A model generated the notes under the pieces. That model was not told the DNA's origin, made no database searches, and saw only the letters and a list, made by a program, of their open reading frames with translations. Position numbers and translations under genes: made by a program. A DNA stretch of 35,248 nucleotides from Aquifex aeolicus (GTDB taxonomy: Bacteria; Aquificota; Aquificia; Aquificales; Aquificaceae), in assembly GCA_011375045.1 (NCBI GenBank), contig DRNB01000008.1, forward strand, positions 1 to 35,248, given 5' to 3'. Shown here piece after piece: positions 1-6,757 of this stretch; the first letter of the stretch is position 1, and each line of letters begins with the position of its first letter.

Positions 1-494
1 AGGAGTATGGATTTGGCTTTCTTGAGGGCAAGCCTTAGCTTGCCCTGAATGCCTGCTGCGAATGTGGAATCCTTACCAAGGAGGAGCCTTTCTATTTCCT
101 TTTTCATTTCTGGATTTGCATCTATGAACTGGAGAACGAGTGCAGTGTGTTTGCAGTGTGGCTCTCCCTTAGCGTAGTTACGCCAGAACCAACACTGCGA
201 CTCTTCATAGCCAAGCTCCTGGCAGTAACTATCGCCACACCAAATATGGAATTTTCCATCCTTTGGATTTAAGCCTATGAGGACATTATGGTATTCTCCG
301 TTCGATACGTTTTTTACTCTGAAAAGGACAGCTTTTGTCGTGTAACCGTTTCCATCTTCTTTGTCTTTCCAGATATAGGGGTCTATAAGAATTCCCCAGC
401 TCTCGGTTCTTGCTAATTCAGCAGTTTTGGAGAGATCTCCTTTAAATCTGCACAGGCTGTAAACTTCCCCAACTTCTTCCCAGAGATTCCTCAT
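1..494 (-). CDS. SWIM-like zinc-binding protein, partial
   Basis: Only the N-terminal ~164 residues are present; the gene runs off the left edge. It starts MRNLWEEVGEVYSLCRF and contains a cysteine/histidine cluster: CGDSYC, then about 26 residues later PHCKHTALVLQF. The CKHxxxVL ending is typical of SWIM zinc fingers (C-x-H after two upstream cysteines), which bind DNA or proteins. The C-to-C spacing is longer than the classic CxC, so the assignment is tentative. The start is supported by GGAGGTAAGTGTC just upstream. It has its own strong promoter at 522-550, separate from the genes to its right. Cellular role unknown; it belongs to the accessory genes of the element. Confidence 0.5.
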   Translation of the reverse strand, partial: MRNLWEEVGEVYSLCRFKGDLSKTAELARTESWGILIDPYIWKDKEDGNGYTTKAVLFRVKNVSNGEYHNVLIGLNPKDGKFHIWCGDSYCQELGYEESQCWFWRNYAKGEPHCKHTALVLQFIDANPEMKKEIERLLLGKDSTFAAGIQGKLRLALKKAKSIL

Positions 495-521
495 GACACT
501 TACCTCCTCCTGACATATTAA

Positions 522-550
522 ATTATACCATATTTAGCGTGGCATATCAA
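522..550 (-). promoter_or_regulatory. Sigma-70-type promoter for the SWIM-like gene
   Basis: On the minus strand TTGATA (550-545), a 17-bp spacer and a perfect TATAAT (527-522) lie 28 bp upstream of the ATG at 494. A TGACATATTA motif at 511-520 on the plus strand, overlapping the expected transcription start, matches the core of the promoter motif found elsewhere in the element. Confidence 0.7.
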
Positions 551-553
551 ACA

Positions 554-736
554 CTAAGATTCAGCCCGGCATGAAGGGCAGATTCCTTCTTCGGTGGTAA
601 TTGATTTACAGCACTCAGGATCGTCATCAGTATCTCGGCATCGGAGCTGATGGATTTCTACAATACCCTTATCCACGAGGATTTTAAGATCCTCCTCCGA
701 GTAAAAATGTCCGCAGAGAACACACTTTCCCTTCAT
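554..736 (-). CDS. Cys-rich small protein, probable zinc ribbon
   Basis: A 60-residue protein with a CVLCG pair near the N-terminus, a CC pair in the middle and a CPSC pair at the C-terminus. The pattern of two CxxC knuckles is that of a zinc ribbon. The first half (YSEEDLKILVDKGIVEI) looks like a helix-strand unit. The start is supported by AAAGGAGGTGTGCAGCC before the ATG. Part of that ribosome-binding site falls in an inverted repeat (750-766, CTTTGAA/TTCAAAG), so its accessibility may be controlled. No specific family recognised. The gene ends four bases from the -35 of the next promoter. Confidence 0.55.
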   Translation of the reverse strand: MKGKCVLCGHFYSEEDLKILVDKGIVEIHQLRCRDTDDDPECCKSITTEEGICPSCRAES

Positions 737-944
737 GGCTGCACACCTCCTTTGAAGTTTTCAAAGTGGCTCGGGACTCTCGGGTCCCGAATTCAGAAAT
801 ACAGACTGCGGCGGTTGAAGATTTACCTCATTTTTCTACCTCCTCACGAGGATTTCCCCTTACACGGGGATACAGATGCCGGATCCTTAAAAAGAACCCA
901 GAACCTGTATCCCAGAGAAAAGGAATGGGGCGGGGAGCCCCCGC
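737..944. other. Non-coding spacer with several inverted repeats
   Basis: I see no credible gene in these 208 bp. They hold a hairpin of 7 bp at 750-766, another of 7 bp at 771-790 (TCGGGAC/GTCCCGA), a long-range pair GGGATACAG (867-875) with CTGTATCCC (905-913), and a GC stem at 930-944 right after the stop codon of the next gene to the right, where it could act as a terminator or 3' stabiliser. On the minus strand a good ribosome-binding site (GGAGGTAGAAAA) precedes ATG-AGG-TAA at 831-823, a two-codon reading frame that may be the remnant of a lost gene. Confidence 0.5.
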
Positions 945-1193
945 TTAAGAATACCCCAGGACTTTTTCAAGCTCACAGAACAGACAAAAATGTACCCAAG
1001 AAAAGCCCCTTCCAGGAGCATAATGGATTGCATTTTCGCTGTATTTTCCAAGTATTTCGATTACTTTTCTTTCAACTTCGTTTCTGGGTTTGCTCTCTGG
1101 GGTAAGCTTTCTTTTTTCTCCATTTTCATATTCAAGGTTCACAATAGGAGTAAAGCCATCCAGCCTGCTTTTCCACTTTCTTACCTTTGTCAT
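945..1193 (-). CDS. Hypothetical protein, 82 residues
   Basis: A small basic protein beginning MTKVRKWKSRLDGF. The start at 1193 is chosen because AAGGAGGTAACAGC lies directly before it; a longer in-frame form lacks such a site. It has a beta-like segment (TPIVNLEYENGEKRKL) followed by a helix (NEVERKVIEILGKY). No known family recognised. It lies four bases downstream of the stop of the preceding gene, so the two are probably co-transcribed. A GC-rich stem follows its stop codon. Confidence 0.5.
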   Translation of the reverse strand: MTKVRKWKSRLDGFTPIVNLEYENGEKRKLTPESKPRNEVERKVIEILGKYSENAIHYAPGRGFSWVHFCLFCELEKVLGYS

Positions 1194-1197
1194 GCTG

Positions 1198-1461
1198 TTA
1201 CCTCCTTCCTTCAGGTTCAACAACCTCTGCTTTCTCCGGGTATAGTTTCCGTGCAGGGATAAACTGAACAACGTATTCCGTTTTCAGCACAAGTATTTCC
1301 TTCGCTTCAGGTTCATGTCTGAGACAGTTGTCCGCTATGTCTTCGGGAAGACTTCCTGTTTCATAAAAAAGAAGAACCCTTTTTTCCCCACATGTAGTAG
1401 TAATTACCGCTATATAACGAGGAGCTTTTTCCCCATCAGCTAAACCCGGTGTTATCCACAT
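1198..1461 (-). CDS. Hypothetical protein, 87 residues
   Basis: Starts MWITPGLADGEKAPR; the ATG at 1461 follows GGGAGGTGTGTC, the translation-start context shared by several genes in this cluster. The sequence alternates short strands (YIAVITTT, RVLLFYET, EILVLKTEYVVQFI), suggesting a small alpha/beta or beta fold with no membrane segment. No family recognised. It is preceded by a nested stem-loop (1479-1516) and a terminator-like hairpin, so its expression may be set separately from the gene upstream. Confidence 0.5.
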   Translation of the reverse strand: MWITPGLADGEKAPRYIAVITTTCGEKRVLLFYETGSLPEDIADNCLRHEPEAKEILVLKTEYVVQFIPARKLYPEKAEVVEPEGRR

Positions 1462-1478
1462 GACACACCTCCCATACC

Positions 1479-1516
1479 CCGACGGGACAGGCATGAAAGC
1501 CTGAAAACCCCGTCGG
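1479..1516 (-). other. Nested stem-loop before the 87-residue gene
   Basis: An outer 8-bp stem CCGACGGG/CCCGTCGG encloses an inner 5-bp stem CAGGC/GCCTG with loop ATGAAA (TTTCAT in the minus-strand transcript). The same hexanucleotide loop on a 5-bp stem occurs in the operon leader at 3592-3607. Confidence 0.5.
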
Positions 1517-1530
1517 AAAACCGGTGATTG

Positions 1531-1553
1531 TTAAAAAGGAGAGAAACCTCTCT
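1531..1553 (-). terminator. Candidate rho-independent terminator
   Basis: In the minus-strand transcript a GAGAG/CTCTC hairpin with a short loop is followed by CTTTTTAA, just after the stop of the 142-residue gene. The stem is only 5 bp, so termination may be partial. Confidence 0.45.
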
Positions 1554-1562
1554 TTCACCTCC

Positions 1563-1991
1563 TTAAGCAACTGCTTTTTTCTTCACAGCCCTCTTGCGGG
1601 ATTTGAGGTAGTCAATGAGCACGGAAGCGTCTTTTCTCGTTGCAGGTATGGAATACTTCTCCCCGAGTTCTTTCATGAGGGACAGAAGCAGCCTTCTCTG
1701 TTTTTCGGTGATGGGCTTCTCCGTTTCCGTTCCCGTCCCCGCAAGAGGTATAACTCTGACTTTTCCCTTCCTCATGAGGTCCAGGGTGGCTTTTACCAGA
1801 GACCACGTTCCCCTGTAGAGGGAACCGTGATCATCCACCCTGACCTCCTTTAAAAACCCCTCCTCCGAGAGCCTGCCTCCTTTGATCTTGAGGAAAGTAG
1901 GACGTCTATCAAGGGAACAGGCTTTGAAATCGTTGAGATCGTGGTTCGGAGAAAGGGGAGGGCAGAGTATTTGGACATAATACTCCTTCAT
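1563..1991 (-). CDS. Hypothetical protein with TEKQ-type C-terminal module
   Basis: 142 residues. The N-terminal half has no recognisable motif. The C-terminal ~45 residues (PITEKQRRLLLSLMKELG, then ASVLIDYLKSRKR) match the pattern TEKQ...L..L...ASxLIxxLk found at the C-terminus of many phage and plasmid proteins, often linked with nucleic-acid functions. The very basic tail (SRKRAVKKKAVA) also suggests nucleic acid binding. The start is supported by GAGGAGGTATGTGTC before the ATG. An 88-bp spacer with imperfect direct repeats separates it from the upstream gene. Confidence 0.5.
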   Translation of the reverse strand: MKEYYVQILCPPLSPNHDLNDFKACSLDRRPTFLKIKGGRLSEEGFLKEVRVDDHGSLYRGTWSLVKATLDLMRKGKVRVIPLAGTGTETEKPITEKQRRLLLSLMKELGEKYSIPATRKDASVLIDYLKSRKRAVKKKAVA

Positions 1992-2040
1992 GACACATAC
2001 CTCCTCGGAAGTTGGAAAGTTGAAGGAAATTAAGCGGAAT

Positions 2041-2085
2041 TTGGTGGAGTTAGCGAGATTTTAGCGTAGATTGGTAGAATTAGTG
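2041..2085. repeat. Imperfect 15-bp direct repeat, 30-bp period
   Basis: TTGGTGGAGTTAGCG (2041-2055) and TTGGTAGAATTAGTG (2071-2085) match at 12 of 15 positions, with another TTAGCG between them. The second copy overlaps the stop of the 76-residue gene. A TTTAGCG also lies in the promoter at 522-550. Possibly a binding site, but AT-rich spacer sequence could give this by chance. Confidence 0.3.
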
Positions 2086-2310
2086 GGCAGGAAGTATAAT
2101 CACGGTAAACTCGTCTGTGTCAATTCCTTTCTTTACAAGCTCAAGTTCCAGTTCCCTTGCCTTTTTTAGAGATCTGAGGTTCGTGAATACCCTTACAAGT
2201 ATACCCTCTTCTCCGAAGTCAGAAACGACCACATCCTTTACCTTTATCCCTTTCTCGGAAAGAAAGTTTTTGAGCTGTTCTACTCTTTTATCCACATCCG
2301 CAACCTTCAT
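2080..2310 (-). CDS. Small partner of the HEPN protein
   Basis: 76 residues, MKVADVDKRVEQLKNF at the start, with an alpha-beta-alpha-beta pattern (KVKDVVVSDF, ILVRVF, TVIIL). Its ATG overlaps the stop of the HEPN gene by four bases (ATGA), so the two are translationally coupled. HEPN proteins are commonly paired with a nucleotidyltransferase antitoxin (MNT), but the GSxARG and DxD motifs of that family are absent here. It could be an unrelated antitoxin or simply a co-expressed protein. Function not recognised. Confidence 0.5.
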   Translation of the reverse strand: MKVADVDKRVEQLKNFLSEKGIKVKDVVVSDFGEEGILVRVFTNLRSLKKARELELELVKKGIDTDEFTVIILPAH

Positions 2311-2666
2311 CTTCCTACCTCCCTTAAAACTAATTTAGCCAACTGGAGAGCGTTTTTGTAGTCCGAGTATGTGAAGGGCTTGTCTATATCGTAGTCTGCG
2401 AAGGTTCTGAGTTTGTGGAGTTTTCCCATCCATATTCCCGCCTTAGGTATTCTGTTGCTCAGAAGCGTTCTCACCGTTTCGTGAACCCTGTAGTTCCTGT
2501 TTACTCTTACTCCGCCTTCCTCAAGGAAGGCTATCACTTCATGCAGGACTCCGTAGTAGAGGGTGCTAACCGCTCTCCTGAGCCATACCTCCCTCATCAC
2601 ATTTGCTTCCGTTCTTGCTGCTAACTCCATTCTCTTTGCTAATCGGACATAATCTCTTCCCCTCAT
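2307..2666 (-). CDS. HEPN-domain protein (UPF0332-like)
   Basis: 119 residues, all helical. Three landmarks of the UPF0332/HEPN family appear in order: STLYYGVLHEV (residues 34-44), a VHETVRTLL helix (61-69) in the place of the usual H-containing helix, and LRTFADYD (86-93), matching the family RxxADYD signature. RNYRVH (57-62) fits the R-N-x3-H spacing of catalytically active HEPN ribonucleases, but its position relative to the family catalytic site is uncertain. HEPN proteins often act as RNA-cleaving toxins or anti-phage effectors. The overlap with a small downstream gene suggests a toxin-antitoxin-like pair. GAGGAGGAAAGTC precedes the ATG. Confidence 0.7.
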   Translation of the reverse strand: MRGRDYVRLAKRMELAARTEANVMREVWLRRAVSTLYYGVLHEVIAFLEEGGVRVNRNYRVHETVRTLLSNRIPKAGIWMGKLHKLRTFADYDIDKPFTYSDYKNALQLAKLVLREVGR

Positions 2667-2684
2667 GACTTTCCTCCTCAGAAA

Positions 2685-2706
2685 GGGACGGGGAAAGCCC
2701 CGTCCC
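2685..2706 (-). terminator. Perfect 9-bp GC hairpin between genes
   Basis: GGGACGGGG/CCCCGTCCC with a 4-base loop lies between the stop of the 282-residue gene and the HEPN ribosome-binding site. Only TTTC follows on the minus strand, so it may attenuate or stabilise rather than fully terminate. Confidence 0.45.
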
Positions 2707-2714
2707 GAAGAAGG

Positions 2715-3563
2715 TCAAGCGGATTTCTTGAGTTTCATGCGTTCAAGGGCTTCCCGTAGGCGTAAGACTTCCCGTATTACCGTCCCTGTGTATCTCTCTA
2801 TGCGGTCTCGTATTCTCCTGTATCCGTATCCTTTCTCAGGGAAGGGTTCGGTCTCTCGGATAAGGTGAAGAACAAAGTCATAGAGGTTTCCGTATTTCTT
2901 TAGCTTCCTGTAAAGGGCTTCGCCTACGGGATCTACCTCCTCCTTCTTGAGGGAGCCGTTCTCATACTCCCTCCTGACCACCTTGAGGCTCTTTACAAAC
3001 TCAAGGTAGCCGAGGGGAACGGCTTCCCTCTTCAGCTTCGGAAGAACTGAGGGGATGGTCTTTGCGAAGTTCCATGTCTCCTCAAGGGCTTCACGGGTGA
3101 GGAGTGGTCCGTTCGTTGCCCTGTGGGGATACCAGATTGCATCTTTGAAGGTGGGCATATATACCTCACCCACCTTCACATAGATGTCTACCGCAAACGC
3201 TCCATTCCTGTAAGAGTTTCTGAGGAGGAGATAGGCTTCTTGGTCTTTCAGTGTTCCCTGTGCCCTGAAGTCCGTTCCCGTTTTGAAAACGGACACCTCA
3301 AATCCCGCATCCCTCATCTCCCGCTCTAAACGGGAGTGGGGGATTAGGTAATACTCCTGGCTTACGACCCTGATGGGTCTAATCTTCCTCTCCCTGACCC
3401 CTTTGACTTCTCTCTCCCATGAAAGGCAAAGGAGATCTCTCTCCACATATACCCCTTTATAACTGAGGGGTATTCTGAATATCTGGTAGCCATATTCGGC
3501 TACCTCTGGTTTCCTGCCTTTAAGGGCAGGAACGAGCTTTGGCTGGACGTCTGTCTTCCACAT
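2715..3563 (-). CDS. Possible DUF932-like protein, first gene of accessory operon
   Basis: 282 residues, soluble. The middle (YYLIPHSRLEREMRDAGF, then AYLLLRNSYRNGAFAVDIYV and PHRATNGPLL) resembles DUF932-type phage/plasmid proteins, which share a conserved N-S-Y/D-G-S/A segment and an RxxxNG motif. The similarity is by eye and weak. The C-terminus is helical and basic. AAAGGAGGTTGGTGTC precedes the ATG. It is the first gene after the promoter at 3810-3838 and a long structured leader. DUF932-like proteins are common on conjugative plasmids and ICEs but their function is not established. Confidence 0.4.
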   Translation of the reverse strand: MWKTDVQPKLVPALKGRKPEVAEYGYQIFRIPLSYKGVYVERDLLCLSWEREVKGVRERKIRPIRVVSQEYYLIPHSRLEREMRDAGFEVSVFKTGTDFRAQGTLKDQEAYLLLRNSYRNGAFAVDIYVKVGEVYMPTFKDAIWYPHRATNGPLLTREALEETWNFAKTIPSVLPKLKREAVPLGYLEFVKSLKVVRREYENGSLKKEEVDPVGEALYRKLKKYGNLYDFVLHLIRETEPFPEKGYGYRRIRDRIERYTGTVIREVLRLREALERMKLKKSA

Positions 3564-3803
3564 GACACCAACCTCCTTTACCCCACGTGGCCGGGTATGA
3601 AAACCCGTAAGCCCTTGAGGCGGGCTAACCCGTGGGAAACAAAGATTTCTCCGATTTCTCCACGAAGTGGAGACACAAACCCGGGGGCAGAAGAAAGAAA
3701 AAGGAAGGAAAGGGGAGAAAGGGGAGGTTGGGCTTCTATTTTGTTTCTACCCTCGGGTCTGGTCTCTTCCCAAGGAATTCAGCTTTTTAAGGAGTTTTCG
3801 CTT
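3564..3803 (-). promoter_or_regulatory. Structured 240-nt leader of the accessory operon
   Basis: The expected transcript start near 3803 leaves about 240 untranslated bases with no convincing gene. They include a perfect hairpin TCTCCAC-GAA-GTGGAGA (3657-3673) and a branched structure at 3582-3636: outer stem CCCACG/CGTGGG enclosing CGGGT-ATGAAA-ACCCG (3592-3607) and AGCCC/GGGCT (3610-3626). A purine-rich run (3690-3730, pyrimidine-rich in the transcript) lies between CCCGGGGG and a near-complementary CCCTCGGG. It could be a cis-regulatory RNA, though it matches no riboswitch family I recognise. Confidence 0.45.
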
Positions 3804-3809
3804 TACCTT

Positions 3810-3838
3810 AAAATAGTTGCTTTTTTACAATATGTCAA
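3810..3838 (-). promoter_or_regulatory. Promoter of the accessory operon (shared element motif)
   Basis: On the minus strand TTGACA (3838-3833), 17-bp spacer TATTGTAAAAAAGCAAC and TATTTT (3815-3810). The spacer is nearly the same as in the pilin promoter at 8074-8102, so both probably respond to the same regulator. It points away from traF. Confidence 0.75.
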
Positions 3839-3856
3839 GTATCTTATAAGTGATAA

Positions 3857-4645
3857 GTGATGGTAATGGGAGTGTTTCTTTTTCTCCTTACAGGGGTTGT
3901 TTTTGCAAGCACTTGCGAGATCAAGTATTTCTTTAAAGACAGGGAAAGGGGGTGGTTCTGGAGGAACCTGTGTATTGAGGAGGAGAGGAAAGGCGGGAAA
4001 AAGAAGGAGGGAAAGGATCTCACTGTGAAGATTCCCTGGGACAGGCTGGATGAGATGAAGCCTTCCGAGATAAGGAAGCTGAGGGAAGAAGCTCTTGAGA
4101 TAGCGGTAGCGAATCCGACCTACGAGAATGTCAGGGAGCTGTACAGGCTTCACGTGTGGATGCTCAGGAAGTCTGAGAGGTTCCAGAGGACAGCTGATCT
4201 TGTGGTAATGACCGATCCTGTTGTTGCGGGTTTTGTGGGAAAGGTAGCGGATGCAAAACCTGCAAGGGTTGCACATCTGTCTGCCAGACGGGATGAGATG
4301 TACAGAAAGGTGGTTTCTTACAGGAAAAGAGCCGGGCTTCTGATTGCTGTTACGAACACATGTCCCTACTGCAGGGCGTTGAAGGATATGATACGTCTGT
4401 ATTTTCTTCCGAGAACAGGCTGGAGTGTGAAGTATATAGACATAGAAAAGAATCCCGGTTTTGCAAGGAACCTGCAGGTATATACCGTTCCGGACATTTT
4501 TCTGGCAGTGATGGGGGAGAAGCCTTTTATTCTCAGGATTGCGACGGGGTTTGTAAGCTACGAAACGCTTATAGAAAGGATATACACGGGGCTTGAGATA
4601 TATGAGAAGGGAGGATTGAAATATGAAGAGGTTTCTGCTCAGTAG
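3857..4645 (+). CDS. traF: Pilus assembly protein TraF (thioredoxin-like)
   Basis: 262 residues. A hydrophobic signal sequence (MGVFLFLLTGVVFA) leads to a periplasmic protein whose C-terminal half is a thioredoxin fold with CPYC at 169-172 and a VPDIF segment holding the cis-proline. This is the layout of F-type TraF, a periplasmic component needed for pilus assembly. Start: GTG at 3857, ATG at 3860 and ATG at 3866 are all possible; no ribosome-binding site is visible, and a TATAAG at 3845-3850 would place the transcript start almost at the GTG, so translation may be leaderless. Catalytic cysteines are intact, unlike in some F relatives. It overlaps traH by 23 bases. Confidence 0.85.
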   Translation: MMVMGVFLFLLTGVVFASTCEIKYFFKDRERGWFWRNLCIEEERKGGKKKEGKDLTVKIPWDRLDEMKPSEIRKLREEALEIAVANPTYENVRELYRLHVWMLRKSERFQRTADLVVMTDPVVAGFVGKVADAKPARVAHLSARRDEMYRKVVSYRKRAGLLIAVTNTCPYCRALKDMIRLYFLPRTGWSVKYIDIEKNPGFARNLQVYTVPDIFLAVMGEKPFILRIATGFVSYETLIERIYTGLEIYEKGGLKYEEVSAQ

Positions 4646-5996
4646 CATGCTTTTTCTGGTTTCAGGTTTTGCAGGTGAGGTTGATCAGTTTCTTGAAAGT
4701 CTCGGGGTTACCCTTTCTTCGGGATATTCGGTTGAAGCTCAGAAGAGGGGTTATTATTTTGGAGGAGGAGCAGTTTACCGGGCACCTTCGGCAACCTTCC
4801 AGCCTTTTCAGGTGGTTCCACCCTCCATAAATGCTGGATGTGGGGGTATAGATCTTGCGTTTGGTTCTTTTGCTTACTTCAAACCTGAATACTTTATAGA
4901 ATTTGCTCAGAAGGTAATAACTAACGCTCCCGGTTTTGCTTTCGACATAGCTCTTGACATCATGTGTCCTCAGTGTTCTTCTGTTATGAAGAAGCTTACC
5001 GCTCTTGCCAATCAGATAAACGCCATGTCTCTCAACTCCTGTCAGCTGCTTGCTAACCTGTCCAACAGAATAAAGTCCGAGGTATTAAACAATAAGGTAG
5101 CGGGAGGGGGATCCGACAGCTGGCTCAGTGCGGTTGATTCGACTCTCAGCAGCTGGACTGATATGATGTCAGAATTTAGCAGTTATCTTGCCAATTTGGG
5201 GTGCACCGGTCCGGACTGTTATCTTTTCGCAGGATACAGGAGCATAGCCGACAGGTTTACGGATGAAGTTTCCTCCACCTATCCTTACTGGGATACTACA
5301 AGCCTCAAGTTTTTTGTGAGGGCTCTTTTCGGGGACGTAATAAAGATAAGTGATTCTCCTCCCTATTCGTATGTATGTGTAGCGCCGGTTGCTGAGGTAG
5401 ATGATGTGTTAAAACTTGCAGAGGAAAGCGGTTCTGTGGAACTACCAGGTTACAACGACAGCGGTAACTTTGAATCAGTTTCTTTACAGAGCATAAAGGA
5501 TTATGTCCACTCAACCCTTGATTCCATCGTTACCAAGATGATTAACAGGCAGCCTCTAACCGCTTCAGATTTTGAGTTTCTTGCAAGATATGACATACCT
5601 GCTCTGGGGCTGCTTCGTCTTCTGTCGCCTTCCCCTTCGGCTCTTCTTGCAGTTCAAAGCAGTCTTGAAGAGTATCTTGCGTATGAACTGACATATCAAT
5701 TCATAGCTGGACTTTACACGGAATATGCGAAGTTGATAAATAAAGCGAGGAATCTGAAAAAGTATGCTCCTGATATGGAAAAGGAGTTTGTTAGTTGTGT
5801 GGAGGATTTTCTGGATACCGGTAAGTCAAGGAAGTTTATGGAAAAGCTCTGGAACAGCACAAACAGGAGGAAGGAGGCTCTGGTGCGGAAGCTCAGGTTT
5901 GCTCTCGACCTGTATGAGATGGAGAGGGTTGTTTATTCGAGATTTTCCCGTCATCCGCTCATGGCGAGTTATGTATTCGGGAGTGTGGCGAAATAA
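4623..5996 (+). CDS. traH: Conjugal pilus assembly protein TraH
   Basis: 457 residues, the usual TraH length. A signal peptide (MKRFLLSSMLFLVSGFAG) is followed by the family hallmark INAGCGGIDLAFGSFAYF and by the CPQC segment with a conserved NxCQLLANL region. TraH is a periplasmic/outer-membrane-associated protein required for F-pilus extension, working with TraF, TrbI, TraU and TraW. The ATG at 4623 follows GGGAGGATTGAAAT. The coding region lies directly downstream of traF, as in other F-type systems where traF, traH and traG group together. Confidence 0.9.
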   Translation: MKRFLLSSMLFLVSGFAGEVDQFLESLGVTLSSGYSVEAQKRGYYFGGGAVYRAPSATFQPFQVVPPSINAGCGGIDLAFGSFAYFKPEYFIEFAQKVITNAPGFAFDIALDIMCPQCSSVMKKLTALANQINAMSLNSCQLLANLSNRIKSEVLNNKVAGGGSDSWLSAVDSTLSSWTDMMSEFSSYLANLGCTGPDCYLFAGYRSIADRFTDEVSSTYPYWDTTSLKFFVRALFGDVIKISDSPPYSYVCVAPVAEVDDVLKLAEESGSVELPGYNDSGNFESVSLQSIKDYVHSTLDSIVTKMINRQPLTASDFEFLARYDIPALGLLRLLSPSPSALLAVQSSLEEYLAYELTYQFIAGLYTEYAKLINKARNLKKYAPDMEKEFVSCVEDFLDTGKSRKFMEKLWNSTNRRKEALVRKLRFALDLYEMERVVYSRFSRHPLMASYVFGSVAK

Positions 5997-6019
5997 AAAC
6001 TTTTTGGAGGAAGCGGATC

Positions 6020-6757
6020 ATGGTTGAAGTTTATCCTCATGTTTTTGAGTTTACGGTGGCCAGGGGAAGCATTCTGTTTGACTTTAGTCAGGAAAGGGTT
6101 GTTCTCAGGCTGGATGAAGGAGAGGAAAAGGAATTTCCTGCTCCCGTTAATCTTCACAATTTCTGTGTTGTTGCAGGAGGAATTCTTTACCGGAAGGCAA
6201 TTGTTCGCAAGCAGGTGTTTTTTACGGGAAAACCGGGAGAGAGAAAGGTAATAGAAATAAGAGGAAGTCTTTACAGAAAAAGGAAGGAGGAAGAACAGAA
6301 GGAGGAACAGGAGTTTCAGGAGGGACAGGAGCAGAGGAACAGACAGGAGGGAGTATGGCCGAGAGCTTTTATCACCTTCATAGACGAAACCGAGAACTTT
6401 AAGAGAACTTTTCTGCTCAACATTTTCAATCTTTATGCTCTGTGGGAGCTTTTCAGGGTGCAGGACAAGGTGGTAAGTGTGGATGATCTTGTTTTTGAGA
6501 GAAAGGAAGGAAGTGTGTTCATACAGGGGGTTCCTCTTCCCTTTCAGAAGGCAAAGGCTCTTTTCTATGCCTTGGATCTGTATCTGAGAACCGGTCAGAT
6601 CCCCGGTATCAATCAGGACTGGGAGTATGGGAAGCTGATGCTCTGGAATTCGAAAAAGAGGCTGGACTTTTTCAAGAAGAATGGTAATGTCCTGGTGCCT
6701 TCCGGGGTGGTGGGAATCAATGCGGACAATGCTTTGAGAATAATGAGCGTTCTCTGA
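6020..6757 (+). CDS. Unrecognised transfer-region protein 1 (after traH)
   Basis: 245 residues with no signal peptide or membrane segment. The N-terminal third is beta-rich. It is followed by a very charged Glu/Gln-rich stretch (about residues 86-113, KRKEEEQKEEQEFQEGQEQ) and a mixed C-terminal domain (ITFIDETENFKRTFLLNIF; GINQDWEYGKLMLWNSKK). Likely cytoplasmic. It sits where traG normally follows traH, and its stop overlaps the next start by one base (TGATG), so it is part of the transfer operon. Start chosen from TTGGAGGAAGCGGATC before the ATG. No family recognised. Confidence 0.6.
   Translation: MVEVYPHVFEFTVARGSILFDFSQERVVLRLDEGEEKEFPAPVNLHNFCVVAGGILYRKAIVRKQVFFTGKPGERKVIEIRGSLYRKRKEEEQKEEQEFQEGQEQRNRQEGVWPRAFITFIDETENFKRTFLLNIFNLYALWELFRVQDKVVSVDDLVFERKEGSVFIQGVPLPFQKAKALFYALDLYLRTGQIPGINQDWEYGKLMLWNSKKRLDFFKKNGNVLVPSGVVGINADNALRIMSVL

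Noticed and set aside
823..831. Two-codon frame with good ribosome-binding site as a gene
   Set aside because: ATG-AGG-TAA is too short to be a protein; noted only as a possible gene remnant or leader.
2080..2310. MNT-type nucleotidyltransferase antitoxin
   Set aside because: The GSxARG and DxD motifs are absent from the 76-residue protein.
3803..4648. Long minus-strand reading frame of 281 codons
   Set aside because: It lies opposite traF, which has a clear thioredoxin fold and signal peptide; the minus-strand translation has no coherent motifs.
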